From: Paracoccus shandongensis
GTDB lineage: Bacteria; Pseudomonadota; Alphaproteobacteria; Rhodobacterales; Rhodobacteraceae
Reading direction: 5' to 3'
Length of the DNA: 64,000 nt
Assembly (NCBI RefSeq): GCF_017315735.1
Contig: NZ_JAFLRK010000012.1
Coordinates: forward strand, 1 to 64,000
Of the stretch, positions 43,105 to 52,330 are shown piece by piece (the first letter of the stretch is position 1; every line of letters begins with the position of its first letter). The notes beneath the pieces were generated by a model, which saw only the letters and a program-made list of their open reading frames with translations, made no database searches and was not told the DNA's origin. A program made the position numbers and the translations under genes.

Positions 43105-43986
43105 ATGCGGGCCAGGCAGCTAGAGGTCTTCGTGGCGGTGATGCGGGCGGGCACGATCACTGCTGCCGCGCGGATGCTGAACATCTCGCAACCCGCGCTG
43201 TCCCAGGTGCTGCTGCACGCCGAGGACGAACTGGGCTTTCCCCTGTTCACCCGCGAAAAGGGCCGCCTGCACCCCACGCCCGAGGCCATCGAACTGCTGC
43301 CCGATGCCGAACGCCTGTTCGGCGGGCTGGAGGGGTTGCGCCGCAAGACCGCCGACCTGCGGCAGGGGCGGGCGGGGCTGGTGCGCATCGCGGCCTCGCC
43401 CCCGCCCGCGATGTCCTTTTTGCCCGGCGTGCTGGCCGCCTATCGCCAGGCACATCCCGATATCCTAGTGCGCGCCCATGTCGCCCCGGTTGCGTCCTTG
43501 ATCACCATGCTGCGCACGGGCGACGCCACCCTGGCACTGGCGCTGGACGACGCGATGCCCCCCGATGTCGCCGTCGAGCCGCTGGGCGGCACGCGCTTCA
43601 CCTGCCTTTTGCCGCCGGGCCATCCCCTTGCGGACAGCGCGGGGCTGCGCCTTGCCGACCTGCAGGACCAGGCGCTGATTTCCTATCGCGCGGCGACCCG
43701 TCCGCATCATGAACTGTCCGGGGCGGCCCGCGCCCAAGGCCTGCGGTTCGAGCCGGTGCTGGAAATCGACATGTCGATCACCGCCGTGGGCTTCGTGCAG
43801 GCGGGACTGGGGATCGCGGTCGTGGATTCTCTGCTGCCTTGGGCGCAGTTCGCGGGCATCCGCCAATGCCCGCTGCTGGACTACGCGGCCCTGCCCTTGT
43901 CGCTGCTGACGCTGGCGGGCCGCACGCTGTCGCGGGCCGAGACCCTGATGCGCGACACGATCCGAAAGCATAAGCCCGCCTTATAG
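43105..43986 (+). CDS. LysR-family transcriptional regulator (1)
   Basis: 293 aa from ATG 43105. Winged HTH: RQLEVFVAVMRAGTITAAAR, MLNISQPALSQVLLHAEDEL, GFPLFTREKGRLHPT. Effector domain: GLVRIAASPPPAMSFLPGVL and onward. In-frame GTG at 43099 is an alternative start. It lies 76 bases upstream of hyuA in the same direction and is divergent from the FAD gene. Likely activator of the hydantoinase operon, with a substrate or intermediate as co-inducer. Confidence 0.92.
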   Translation: MRARQLEVFVAVMRAGTITAAARMLNISQPALSQVLLHAEDELGFPLFTREKGRLHPTPEAIELLPDAERLFGGLEGLRRKTADLRQGRAGLVRIAASPPPAMSFLPGVLAAYRQAHPDILVRAHVAPVASLITMLRTGDATLALALDDAMPPDVAVEPLGGTRFTCLLPPGHPLADSAGLRLADLQDQALISYRAATRPHHELSGAARAQGLRFEPVLEIDMSITAVGFVQAGLGIAVVDSLLPWAQFAGIRQCPLLDYAALPLSLLTLAGRTLSRAETLMRDTIRKHKPAL

Positions 43987-44062
43987 CGTGCGCTGCATTG
44001 CGTCTTGGACGCGGGCCGCCCGGTCTGGTTCCATCGCCCCGATCATCGAAGCGAGGGGCAGC

Positions 44063-46096
44063 ATGGACGAGACCGTCACGGACTGGAAGATCGGCGTCGA
44101 TATCGGCGGCACCTTCATGGATTTCTGCGCGCTGGAGGCTGTGACGGGCCGCGTCGCCTCGCTCAAGGTGCTGACCACGCCCGACGATCCCGGCGCCGAA
44201 CTGCTGGAAGGCCTGCGCCTGCTGGCCGAGCGCGAGGGGCTGGCTCCCAAAGCGGTCAGCCGCTTTGTTCACGGCACCACCGTCGGCATCAACACCATCA
44301 TCCAGCGCAAGGGCGCGCGCCTGGCGCTGATCACCAATGCGGGCTTCGAGGATGTGATCGAGCTCGCCCGCCTGCGGATGCCTCAGATGTATTCGCTGTT
44401 CTGCCACCGCCCCGACCCGTTGGTCCCGCGCAACATGGTGTTCGGCATCCCCGCCCGGATGCGCGCCGACGGCCGCCAGACGGTTGCTCCCGATGACGCC
44501 GCCATCGCTGATGCGGTCAGCAGCGCGAAGGCGGCGGGGGCCGAAGGGGTGATCGTCGCGCTGCTGCATTCCTGGCGCGACGGTTCGCAGGAAACCGCCG
44601 TCAAGGCGCGGATCGAGGCGCTGGCCCCCGACCTGTTCGTCTTCGCCTCGTCCGAGGTCTGGCCGGTGATCCGCGAATACGAACGCACCTCGACCGCGAT
44701 CCTGAACGGCTATGTCCATCCGCGCGTCGCGGGCTATCTGGCGGCGCTGGAATCGCGGCTGGCGGGGCAGGGGGTGCCGGCCCGCGCCATGCTGACGAAA
44801 TCGAACGGCGGGCTGATGACGGCGACCGAGGGGCGGCGCGATTGCGTGTCGATGCTGCTGTCGGGCACCGCCTCCGGCGTGATCGGCGCAAGCTGGCTGG
44901 CGCGGCAGGCGGGCGAGGATCGTGTCCTGACGCTGGACATCGGTGGTACCTCGGCCGATTTCGCGCTGATCGTGGACGGGCAGGTGCAGTTCGGATCAGA
45001 CGAGCTGATCGGGGAATTTCCGCTGCACATTCCGTCTGTGTCGGTCAGTTCCATCGGCATCGGCGGGGGGTCCATCGCCAGCGTGGACGCGCAGGGCGTC
45101 TTGCGCGTCGGGCCTGAATCGGCGGGGTCGAACCCCGGCCCGGCCTGCTATGGGCGCGGCGGGGTCCGGCCCACGGTGACGGACGCGATGGCCGTCTGCG
45201 GCTGGCTGGGCCACAGCCAGATGGCTTACGGCCAGTTGCGGATGGACGTGGCCTTGGCCCGGCAGGCGGTCGGCGCGCTGGCCGCCCAGCTTGGCCGTTC
45301 GCCCGAGGAGACGGCGCAGGCGATCATCGACATCGCCATTTCCGAGATGTTCGTCGAGGTCGAGAAACTCAGTTCCCGCGCGGGCGTCGATCTGCGGGAC
45401 TTCGCGCTGATGCCCTTCGGCGGCGGCGGGCCGATGCTGGGGGCCTTTCTCGCGCGCGAGCTGGGGATGAGCCGCGTGATCGCCCCGCGCCGTCCAGGCG
45501 TGGTGTCCGCGCTTGGCGGGCTGGTGTCGGACCTGCGCGGCGATTTCATCCGCACGGTCTTTGCCGACCTGGGCGCGGATCTGACAGCACCCTTCCAGGC
45601 GCTGACCCGGGACGGGCGCGCCTGGCTGACAGCCCAGGGCCATCACGGTGCGGCCGACCTGCGCCTGTCCGCCGACATGCGCTACAGGGGCCAAAGCTAC
45701 GAGATCGAGGTCGATCTGGAACCCGCCTGGCTCACCGATCCCGCGCGCATCGCGGCAGCCTTCCATGCCACGCATCGCCGCATCTACGACTTCGACGACC
45801 CCGAGGGCCGGATCGAGATCGTGAACCTGCGCCTGTCCGCCATCGGCGCGGGTCCGAAGCCCGAGTTCCCGGTGGAAACCGGCGATCCCGCCCCCGCCGC
45901 GCCTTCGCGCCATGTGCCGGTGCATATGGGCGCTTGGGCGGACGTGCCACTCTATGACCGCGCCGACCTGACGGGTGGCGCGACCTTCCACGGCCCCGCC
46001 ATCGTCGCGCAGGAGGACACGACCTTCGCCATCCCCGAAGGCGCCACGGCCCGCGTGGACGACCACCTCAACATCCACCTGAGCTTCGCGGAGTAA
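44063..46096 (+). CDS. hyuA: ATP-dependent hydantoinase/oxoprolinase subunit A
   Basis: 677 aa. The actin-like ATPase opening is WKIGVDIGGTFMDFCALEAV, with RFVHGTTVGINTIIQRKGAR and a second phosphate loop LTLDIGGTSADFALIVDGQV; GGGSIASVDAQGVLRVGPES follows. HyuA works with HyuB in ATP-driven opening of 5-membered cyclic amides (hydantoin, N-methylhydantoin, 5-oxoproline) or carboxylation of ketones in acetone carboxylase relatives. Start at ATG 44063 behind GAGGGGCAGC. Followed by hyuB after five bases. Confidence 0.9.
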   Translation: MDETVTDWKIGVDIGGTFMDFCALEAVTGRVASLKVLTTPDDPGAELLEGLRLLAEREGLAPKAVSRFVHGTTVGINTIIQRKGARLALITNAGFEDVIELARLRMPQMYSLFCHRPDPLVPRNMVFGIPARMRADGRQTVAPDDAAIADAVSSAKAAGAEGVIVALLHSWRDGSQETAVKARIEALAPDLFVFASSEVWPVIREYERTSTAILNGYVHPRVAGYLAALESRLAGQGVPARAMLTKSNGGLMTATEGRRDCVSMLLSGTASGVIGASWLARQAGEDRVLTLDIGGTSADFALIVDGQVQFGSDELIGEFPLHIPSVSVSSIGIGGGSIASVDAQGVLRVGPESAGSNPGPACYGRGGVRPTVTDAMAVCGWLGHSQMAYGQLRMDVALARQAVGALAAQLGRSPEETAQAIIDIAISEMFVEVEKLSSRAGVDLRDFALMPFGGGGPMLGAFLARELGMSRVIAPRRPGVVSALGGLVSDLRGDFIRTVFADLGADLTAPFQALTRDGRAWLTAQGHHGAADLRLSADMRYRGQSYEIEVDLEPAWLTDPARIAAAFHATHRRIYDFDDPEGRIEIVNLRLSAIGAGPKPEFPVETGDPAPAAPSRHVPVHMGAWADVPLYDRADLTGGATFHGPAIVAQEDTTFAIPEGATARVDDHLNIHLSFAE

Positions 46097-46101
46097 GGCC
46101 C

Positions 46102-48069
46102 ATGTTCGACACGATGACTCTGCAAGTCCTGGCCAACCACGCCCGCGCGGCGGCCGAGAACATGGCCCATACGCTGCACCGCACCGCCCATTCCGCCTTT
46201 GTCAAGGAAACCCAGGACTTCACCGTCATGCTGATGGATCGCGCGGGCGACACCTTCGCCGTGCCGATGGACCTGGGCGCGACCTGGTATCCGGGGCTGA
46301 CCTATGGCCGGGCCATCGCGATGGTGGATGATTACCGCCCCGGCGACGTGGCCTTCACCAACGATCCCTATTCCGGCCATGTCGCAACCCATGCCCCCGA
46401 CACCCACCTGTGGAAGCCGGTCTTTGCCGACGGAGAGATCGTCGCCTGGACCGGCGGGCATATCCACAACACCGACATGGGGGGCGCGGTGCCTGCCTCG
46501 CTGTCGCGGTCGTTGACCGAGATCCACCAGGAAGGCATCCGCTTCCCGCCGATGAAGCTGGTCCGCGAAGGCGTCTTTGACGAACAGATCCTGCGGATCA
46601 TGCAGACCAACGTGCGCAAGCCCGCACTGAACATCGGCGACATCAAGGCCCTGGTCGGCGCGCTGAACACCGGGGAACGCAAGGTACACGGGATGATCGC
46701 GCGCTTCGGCAAGGCGGGCTTCGTGCAAGGCGTCGCCGCGCTGAAGGACCAGGCCGAGGCGCAGGCCCGCGACATCCTGCGCGCCATCCCGGATGGCGAC
46801 TACCGCTTCGCGGACTATGCCGACGAGGACAGCGACCAGGCCAATCCCTGCCGCCTGAACCTGACGCTGAGGATCCGGTGCGACAGCGCGGTTCTGGATT
46901 TCACCGGATCGGACCCGCAGCTTGGCAGTTCGCTGAACGTGCCCTCGGGCGGGGATCCGCGCCATACCATGCTGCTGGTGGGGGTGTATTATGTCCTTTA
47001 TACGCTGAACCCCCGCATCCTGCTGAACACCGGGCTGACGCGGCCCTTCACCTGCATCGCGCCGGAAGGGACCGTGCTAAACCCGGTCGCCCCCGCCGCC
47101 GTGGGGATGCGGTCGCTGACCTGCGCGCGGCTGCGCTCGGTGATCTTCGGGGCGTTCAGCCAGGCCATCCCCGACCGGATGCCCGCCGCGCCTGCCGGAA
47201 ACAACTGCATCGTCAACGTGATGACGCGGGACGAGCGCACGGCACGGACCGTCATCGCCGCGGTGAACCCGGTCGTGGGCGGCGGCGGCGGGATGCCCTG
47301 GCGCGACGGCACCAACGGATCGGGCGCGGACGCGGCCTATCTGAAGAACACCCCCATCGAGATCACCGAGACCGAAGTGCCCGTCGAATTCGTCCGCTAT
47401 GGCCTCGCGCCCGACAGCGGCGGGGCGGGCCGCTGGCGCGGCGGGCTGGCGACCGAGATGGCCTTCCGCGTCTTCGCCCCCGACACCCGCATCACCGCCC
47501 GCAACCGCGACCGCAGCGTCTTCCGCCCCTGGGGGATCCTGGGCGGCAAGGCGGCAGGCTTGGCCCAGATGGTCTTGAACCCCGGCACGCCCGAAGAACG
47601 GCAGACGGGCTCCGCCGATACCGCGATCCTGGGGCCGGGCGACGTGCTGCTGGTCCGGTCTGCCGGCGGCGGTGGGCGCGGCAATCCGTTAGAACGCGAG
47701 GTCTGGCGGGTCGAACAGGACGTGGCGCGCGGCTATGTCTCGACCGATGCGGCGCGGCGCGATTATGGCGTGGTCGTGGGCGATCCGCAGGCAACGGCGG
47801 CGCTGCGCGCGCAGGCGGTGGCGCACAAGGGGCATTTCCATTTCGGCCCCGAGCGCGACGGCTACGAGGCCCGCTGGACCCCCGCCGCCTATGATGCGCT
47901 GACAGCGATCCTGGCGGCGCTGCCGATCCACTGGCGCTTCTTCGCCAAGACCGAGATCTTCCGCCGCATGGACGGCAACGGCCCCGAGGCCGTCCACCGG
48001 GCGTTTGAGGCCGTCTGCGCGCGCTTCCCCGACCTGCCGCGCCCGGCCTTGGCGCAGGCCGCCGAATGA
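46102..48069 (+). CDS. hyuB: ATP-dependent hydantoinase/oxoprolinase subunit B
   Basis: 655 aa. Family marks: LANHARAAAENMAHTLHRTA, VAFTNDPYSGHVATHAPDTH, GHIHNTDMGGAVPASLSRSL and VNPVVGGGGGMPWRDGTNGS. It forms the catalytic partner of HyuA. About 80 residues longer than the common 570-aa HyuB; the extra sequence at the C-terminus (from about residue 575) includes HWRFFAKTEIFRRMDGNGPE, which may form an additional helix pair. Stop overlaps the ferredoxin-like gene start as ATGA. Confidence 0.9.
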   Translation: MFDTMTLQVLANHARAAAENMAHTLHRTAHSAFVKETQDFTVMLMDRAGDTFAVPMDLGATWYPGLTYGRAIAMVDDYRPGDVAFTNDPYSGHVATHAPDTHLWKPVFADGEIVAWTGGHIHNTDMGGAVPASLSRSLTEIHQEGIRFPPMKLVREGVFDEQILRIMQTNVRKPALNIGDIKALVGALNTGERKVHGMIARFGKAGFVQGVAALKDQAEAQARDILRAIPDGDYRFADYADEDSDQANPCRLNLTLRIRCDSAVLDFTGSDPQLGSSLNVPSGGDPRHTMLLVGVYYVLYTLNPRILLNTGLTRPFTCIAPEGTVLNPVAPAAVGMRSLTCARLRSVIFGAFSQAIPDRMPAAPAGNNCIVNVMTRDERTARTVIAAVNPVVGGGGGMPWRDGTNGSGADAAYLKNTPIEITETEVPVEFVRYGLAPDSGGAGRWRGGLATEMAFRVFAPDTRITARNRDRSVFRPWGILGGKAAGLAQMVLNPGTPEERQTGSADTAILGPGDVLLVRSAGGGGRGNPLEREVWRVEQDVARGYVSTDAARRDYGVVVGDPQATAALRAQAVAHKGHFHFGPERDGYEARWTPAAYDALTAILAALPIHWRFFAKTEIFRRMDGNGPEAVHRAFEAVCARFPDLPRPALAQAAE

Positions 48070-48365
48070 CCGGGCAACTGGTCCGGCTGGCCGAGACGGA
48101 TCGCGCCCCGGTCGCGTTCCGCCTTGATGGGCGGGACATGACCGGCCTTCAGGGTGACACGGTGCTGACGGCGATCCTGACGGGCGCGGACTCGCTGCGC
48201 CCGGCGGAATTTGGCCCCGAACGGCGCGCGGGTTTCTGCCTGATGGGCGCCTGCCAGGACTGCTGGATCTGGGCCGAGGACGGGGTGCGCCTGCGCGCCT
48301 GCTCGACGCCCCTCGCACCAGGGATGCGGCTGCTATCCGAGGCGCCGGACGGGTGGCCCGCATGA
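48066..48365 (+). CDS. Small [2Fe-2S] subunit of a heterotrimeric flavodehydrogenase
   Basis: 99 aa. VAFRLDGRDMTGLQGDTVLT gives the ferredoxin fold and GFCLMGACQDCWIWAEDGVR plus LRACSTPL contain the four cysteines (C-x4-C-x2-C ... C). This matches the gamma subunit of opine oxidase, D-hydroxyproline dehydrogenase and HcnA. Start and stop overlap hyuB and the FAD/NAD gene by four bases each, so translation is tightly coupled. Confidence 0.88.
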   Translation: MTGQLVRLAETDRAPVAFRLDGRDMTGLQGDTVLTAILTGADSLRPAEFGPERRAGFCLMGACQDCWIWAEDGVRLRACSTPLAPGMRLLSEAPDGWPA

Positions 48366-49687
48366 CCCGCGTGCTGGTCGTGGGAGCCGGGCCTGCGGGC
48401 ATCCGCGCGGCGGAACGGCTGGTGCGGGCGGGGTTGCGGCCCATTGTCGTGGACGAAGGCGCGCGGGCCGGTGGCCAGATCTATCGCCGCCCGCCCGAGG
48501 GGTTTTCTCGCCCGCCCGAAAAGCTATATGGGTCCGAGGCCGGGAAGGCGCGGGCGCTGCACGCGGTTTTTGATGCCATGGTGGCGTCGGGGCAGGTGGA
48601 CCATCGCCCGCAAGCTTCCGTCCATGCGATCCGCGACGGGGTGGCGCATGTGGGTGCGCAGCGGATCGCCCATGATCGTCTGATCTTGGCGACGGGGGCG
48701 ACCGACCGGCTGGTTCCGGTCGAGGGCTGGCAGCGGGCAGGGGTCTTTACCCTGGGGGCCGCGCAGATCGCGCTGAAGGCGCAGGGCGTGGCGATCGGGC
48801 GGCGGATCGTGCTGGCGGGGTCCGGGCCGCTGCTGACCTTGGTCGCAACGCAGCTTCTGGCGGCGGGCGCGGGGGTGGCGGCGGTACTGGACACCGCGAC
48901 CCTGGCCCAGCAGGCGGGCGGCGGCGGCGGCATGGCGCTGGCGCGGCCCGCCGTGACGGCACGCGGCTTGGCGATGCGCGCGAGGCTCGGGCGGCTTTAT
49001 CACGCGGGCGTCCGGCTGGATCGGATCGCGGAGGATGCCGTGCATTGGCGCGATGCCAAGGGCCAGGCGCAGGTCACGCCCTGCGATGCGGTGGCGCTTG
49101 GCTGGCACCTGCGGGCGGAAACGCAACTGGCCGATCTGGCAGGCGCGCGGTTTGCGTGGTCGGACACCTGGGCGCAATGGCTGCCGGTGGCGGACCCGAT
49201 GGGCCGCGCGGGGCCGGGCCTCTATCTGGCGGGCGACGGGTTGCGCATCCTGGGGGCGGATAGCGCGGAAACGGCGGGCGCACTGGCCGCCAATGCCTGC
49301 CTCAACGATCTTGGCACCGCCACGCCCGACACGCCGCGCCTGCTGCGCCGCGCCCGGCGGATGCACCGCTTTGCCGCCGCCATGGCGCAGGCCTTTCCCT
49401 GGCCCGGTGTGCCGCTGGACGCGCTGCCCGATACGGCGGTCCTGTGCCGCTGTGAGGGCATCACGGTCGGGCAAATGCGCGCTGCAGCCGACCATGGCGG
49501 GGCCGAGGCCAACCGCGTGAAATCCCTGGGCCGCATCGGCATGGGGCGTTGCCAGGGCCGCTATTGCCAGCTTGCCGCCGCCGACCTGATCGCCCGCCAT
49601 GCAGGCCTTGCCCCGCAGGCCGTGGGCCGCTTGCGCGGCCAGCCCCCGGCGCGCCCGGTGCCCATCGACGCGCTTCTGGAAGACTGA
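48362..49687 (+). CDS. FAD/NAD(P)-binding alpha subunit of a heterotrimeric flavodehydrogenase
   Basis: 441 aa. N-terminal Rossmann TRVLVVGAGPAGIRAAERLV, GGQIYRRPPEGFSRPPEK (a signature of OoxA/HcnB/SoxA-like proteins), LILATGATDRLVPVEGWQRA. Second nucleotide site IVLAGSGPLLTLVATQLL. The C-terminal domain carries a BFD-like [2Fe-2S] site: LCRCEGIT and RIGMGRCQGRYC. It overlaps the small subunit gene; the missing beta subunit is probably the FAD protein at 41912-43006. Confidence 0.88.
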   Translation: MTRVLVVGAGPAGIRAAERLVRAGLRPIVVDEGARAGGQIYRRPPEGFSRPPEKLYGSEAGKARALHAVFDAMVASGQVDHRPQASVHAIRDGVAHVGAQRIAHDRLILATGATDRLVPVEGWQRAGVFTLGAAQIALKAQGVAIGRRIVLAGSGPLLTLVATQLLAAGAGVAAVLDTATLAQQAGGGGGMALARPAVTARGLAMRARLGRLYHAGVRLDRIAEDAVHWRDAKGQAQVTPCDAVALGWHLRAETQLADLAGARFAWSDTWAQWLPVADPMGRAGPGLYLAGDGLRILGADSAETAGALAANACLNDLGTATPDTPRLLRRARRMHRFAAAMAQAFPWPGVPLDALPDTAVLCRCEGITVGQMRAAADHGGAEANRVKSLGRIGMGRCQGRYCQLAAADLIARHAGLAPQAVGRLRGQPPARPVPIDALLED

Positions 49688-49802
49688 CGGCATAATCTTC
49701 CGCCCAAGCGCCCCGCACGGCGGTTTCTGCCGCCGCGCGCGCCCCTTCGGCACCTTCCGCTTTGCCCCCCGCGCCACCCTTGCCCCACCAGCCGAGGATG
49801 CC

Positions 49803-51266
49803 ATGACATTCGCCTTCGACCCCCTGTCCCTGACCCTGCCGCAAGGCCATTTCATCGACGGCGCTTATGTTCAGGGCCGCCCGCAGATCGAGGTGCGCGC
49901 GCCCTCATCGGGCCAGGTGATCGGCCATATCCCGGTGGCCGATGCGGCGATGGTGGACCGGGCGGTGACGGCGGCGCGGCAGGCGCTGGCGGCCTCTGGC
50001 TGGGCGGGCCTTCACCCCCGCGACCGCCTGCGCGCGCTGCACCGATGGGCCGACCTGATCGAGGCCGACGCCCTGACGCTGGCCCGGCTGGAAGCCGTCT
50101 GTTCGTCCCGCCCCGTGGCGCAGGCCGTCACGGGCGACGTGGCGGTGACGGCGGATCAGATCCGCTTCTTCGCCGAATTCGCCGACAAGGAGGGCGGCGA
50201 CCTGGTGCCGACCGCCGAGGGCAGCTTCGGTTATATCGCCGCCGAACCTTACGGCGTCGTGGGGGCCATCGCGCCCTGGAACTTTCCGATCTCGATGGCG
50301 GGCTGGAAGATCGCCCCGGCCTTGGCGGCAGGAAATGCCGTGGTGCTGAAACCGTCCGAGATGACACCCTGGTCCACGCTCTACATGGCGGAACTGGCAG
50401 TGCGGGCGGGCATCCCGGCGGGGCTGGTCAACATCGTGCTGGGCGACGGGCCGACGACAGGGGCGGCGATCACCGGCCATCCCGGCATCGACAAGGTCAG
50501 CTTCACCGGATCCACCCGCGCGGGCGCCGCGATCATGGAGAATATCGCGCGCACCGGCATCAAGCCCATGACGCTGGAGCTGGGCGGGAAAAGCCCGATG
50601 CTGGTCTTCGACGATGCCGACCTGGATATGACCACCGATTGCCTTGAACGCGGCATCCTGCCCAATGCGGGCCAGTTCTGCGTGGCCGGATCCCGCATCA
50701 TCGTGCAGCGCGGTATCGCGGACGCCTTGGCCGAACGCCTGGGCAGCCGCTTTGCCAAGCCACGGCCCGCGCCGACCTGGGCCGAGGAACCGGGCTTCTC
50801 GCCCATCATTTCGGAACCGCAGCTGCGGCGCATCGACGGAATCGTGCAGGCCGCCCGCGCGCAGGGGGCCGAGATCCTGACCGGCGGCGCGCGCTTCGAC
50901 CGCAAGGGCAGCTTCTACCGGCCGACCCTGATCGCTGGTGTCACCGCCGACAACCCCGCCGTGACCGAGGAAATCTTCGGCCCCGTCGCCACCTTCCAGA
51001 CCTTCGACACCGAGGACGAGGGGCTGGCCCTGGCCCGCCACCCGACCTATGGATTGTGCGCCGGGCTGTTCACCCGCGACCTGTCCCGCGCGCTGTGCCT
51101 GACCCGGCGGCTGGAGGCGGGGACCGTCTGGGTCAACCGCTATGGCCGGTCGCGCGACCATATCCTGCCGACCGGCGGCTGGAAGGCGTCCGGGCTTGGC
51201 AAGGATCTGGGGCGCGAGGCATTTGCCGCGAACCGCCGCACGAAATCGGTGCTGATCGACATCTGA
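49803..51266 (+). CDS. NAD-dependent aldehyde dehydrogenase
   Basis: 487 aa. IAPWNFPISMAGWKIAPALA holds the oxyanion Asn, VSFTGSTRAGA the cofactor loop, MTLELGGKSPMLVFDDADLD the general-base Glu and NAGQFCVAGSR the catalytic Cys. The region VCSSRPVAQAVTGDVAVTAD is a little unusual, where most relatives have GKP. Closest general type is betaine/4-aminobutyraldehyde dehydrogenase-like. A 115-base gap separates it from the FAD/NAD gene. Likely oxidises the aldehyde released by the amine oxidases. Confidence 0.9.
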   Translation: MTFAFDPLSLTLPQGHFIDGAYVQGRPQIEVRAPSSGQVIGHIPVADAAMVDRAVTAARQALAASGWAGLHPRDRLRALHRWADLIEADALTLARLEAVCSSRPVAQAVTGDVAVTADQIRFFAEFADKEGGDLVPTAEGSFGYIAAEPYGVVGAIAPWNFPISMAGWKIAPALAAGNAVVLKPSEMTPWSTLYMAELAVRAGIPAGLVNIVLGDGPTTGAAITGHPGIDKVSFTGSTRAGAAIMENIARTGIKPMTLELGGKSPMLVFDDADLDMTTDCLERGILPNAGQFCVAGSRIIVQRGIADALAERLGSRFAKPRPAPTWAEEPGFSPIISEPQLRRIDGIVQAARAQGAEILTGGARFDRKGSFYRPTLIAGVTADNPAVTEEIFGPVATFQTFDTEDEGLALARHPTYGLCAGLFTRDLSRALCLTRRLEAGTVWVNRYGRSRDHILPTGGWKASGLGKDLGREAFAANRRTKSVLIDI

Positions 51267-51277
51267 AGGAGAAGACA

Positions 51278-52330
51278 ATGACCGCCCACAAGATCGCACT
51301 GATCCCCGGCGACGGCATCGGGGTCGATGTGACCGAGGCCACGATGCAGGTGCTGGACGCCGCCGCCGCCCGCTTCGGCTTCACGCTGGAACCGACCCGC
51401 TTCGACTGGTCCTGCGAGACCTATCTGGCCACGGGGCGCATGATGCCCGAGGACGGGATCGACCAGCTGCGCCCCTTCGACGCGATCTATCTGGGCGCGG
51501 TCGGCTGGCCCGCCACGGTGCCGGATTCAGTGTCGCTGCATGGCTTGCTGCTGCCGATCCGCAAGGCCTTCGACCAATATGCCAACATCCGCCCGCATCG
51601 CCTGCTGCCCGGCGTGGAGGGCCCGCTGCGGGCTGACGCCTTCGACATTCTCTGCATCCGCGAGAACACCGAGGGCGAATATTCCGGCGCGGGCGGCCGC
51701 GTCCACCAGGGCCGCGACAACGAGGTCGCGACGGAGGTCGCCATCTTCACCCGCAAGGGGGTCGAGCGCATCATCCGCTTCGGATTTGCGCAGGCGCGGG
51801 CACGCAGGAAGCACCTCACCTCGGTCACGAAGTCGAATGCGCAAAAATACTCGATGGTCTTCTGGGACGAGGTGACGCAGCAGGTTGCCGCAGAATATCC
51901 CGATGTCACCGTCAGCCATATGCATATCGACGCCATGGCCGCCAAGATGGTGATGGCGCCGGGGGATCTGGATGTAGTCGTGGCCTCGAACCTGTTCGGC
52001 GACATCCTGACCGACCTGGGCGCGGCGATCCAGGGGGGGTTGGGCTTCGCGGCATCCGCCAACATCTGCCCCGACCGCAGCGGGCCGTCGATGTTCGAGC
52101 CTGTCCACGGATCGGCCCCCGACATTGCGGGCAAGAACATCGCCAACCCCATTGCCGCGATCTGGTCGGGGGCGATGATGCTGGACCACCTGGGCGAAAA
52201 GCCCGCTGCCGATGCGGTGCTGGCCGCCGTTGAGGCCGCCACCGCCAAGGGCATCGGCATCCGCCCCGGCTCGCACGGCACCGATGCCATCACCGCCGCC
52301 ATCCTGTCCGCGCTGGAGGACCGCGCATGA
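51278..52330 (+). CDS. Isocitrate/isopropylmalate dehydrogenase family, tartrate/D-malate dehydrogenase-like
   Basis: 350 aa. HKIALIPGDGIGVDVTEATM opens the fold; FDAIYLGAVGWPATVPDSVS, LHGLLLPIRKAFDQYANIRP and RENTEGEYSGAGGRVHQG are the TtuC/DmlA versions of the substrate loop. Metal Asp residues lie in ASNLFGDILTDLGAAIQGGL; FEPVHGSAPDIAGKNIANPI is the NAD site. It oxidatively decarboxylates D-malate, tartrate or a substituted malate. Start at ATG 51278 behind GAAGGAGAAGAC; stop overlaps gabD start as ATGA. Confidence 0.9.
   Translation: MTAHKIALIPGDGIGVDVTEATMQVLDAAAARFGFTLEPTRFDWSCETYLATGRMMPEDGIDQLRPFDAIYLGAVGWPATVPDSVSLHGLLLPIRKAFDQYANIRPHRLLPGVEGPLRADAFDILCIRENTEGEYSGAGGRVHQGRDNEVATEVAIFTRKGVERIIRFGFAQARARRKHLTSVTKSNAQKYSMVFWDEVTQQVAAEYPDVTVSHMHIDAMAAKMVMAPGDLDVVVASNLFGDILTDLGAAIQGGLGFAASANICPDRSGPSMFEPVHGSAPDIAGKNIANPIAAIWSGAMMLDHLGEKPAADAVLAAVEAATAKGIGIRPGSHGTDAITAAILSALEDRA

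Noticed and set aside
49803..51266. Aldehyde dehydrogenase as the missing methylmalonate-semialdehyde dehydrogenase (iolA)
   Set aside because: Its motifs fit betaine/aminoaldehyde-type dehydrogenases, it lies 24 kb from the inositol operon and its neighbours are amine genes.
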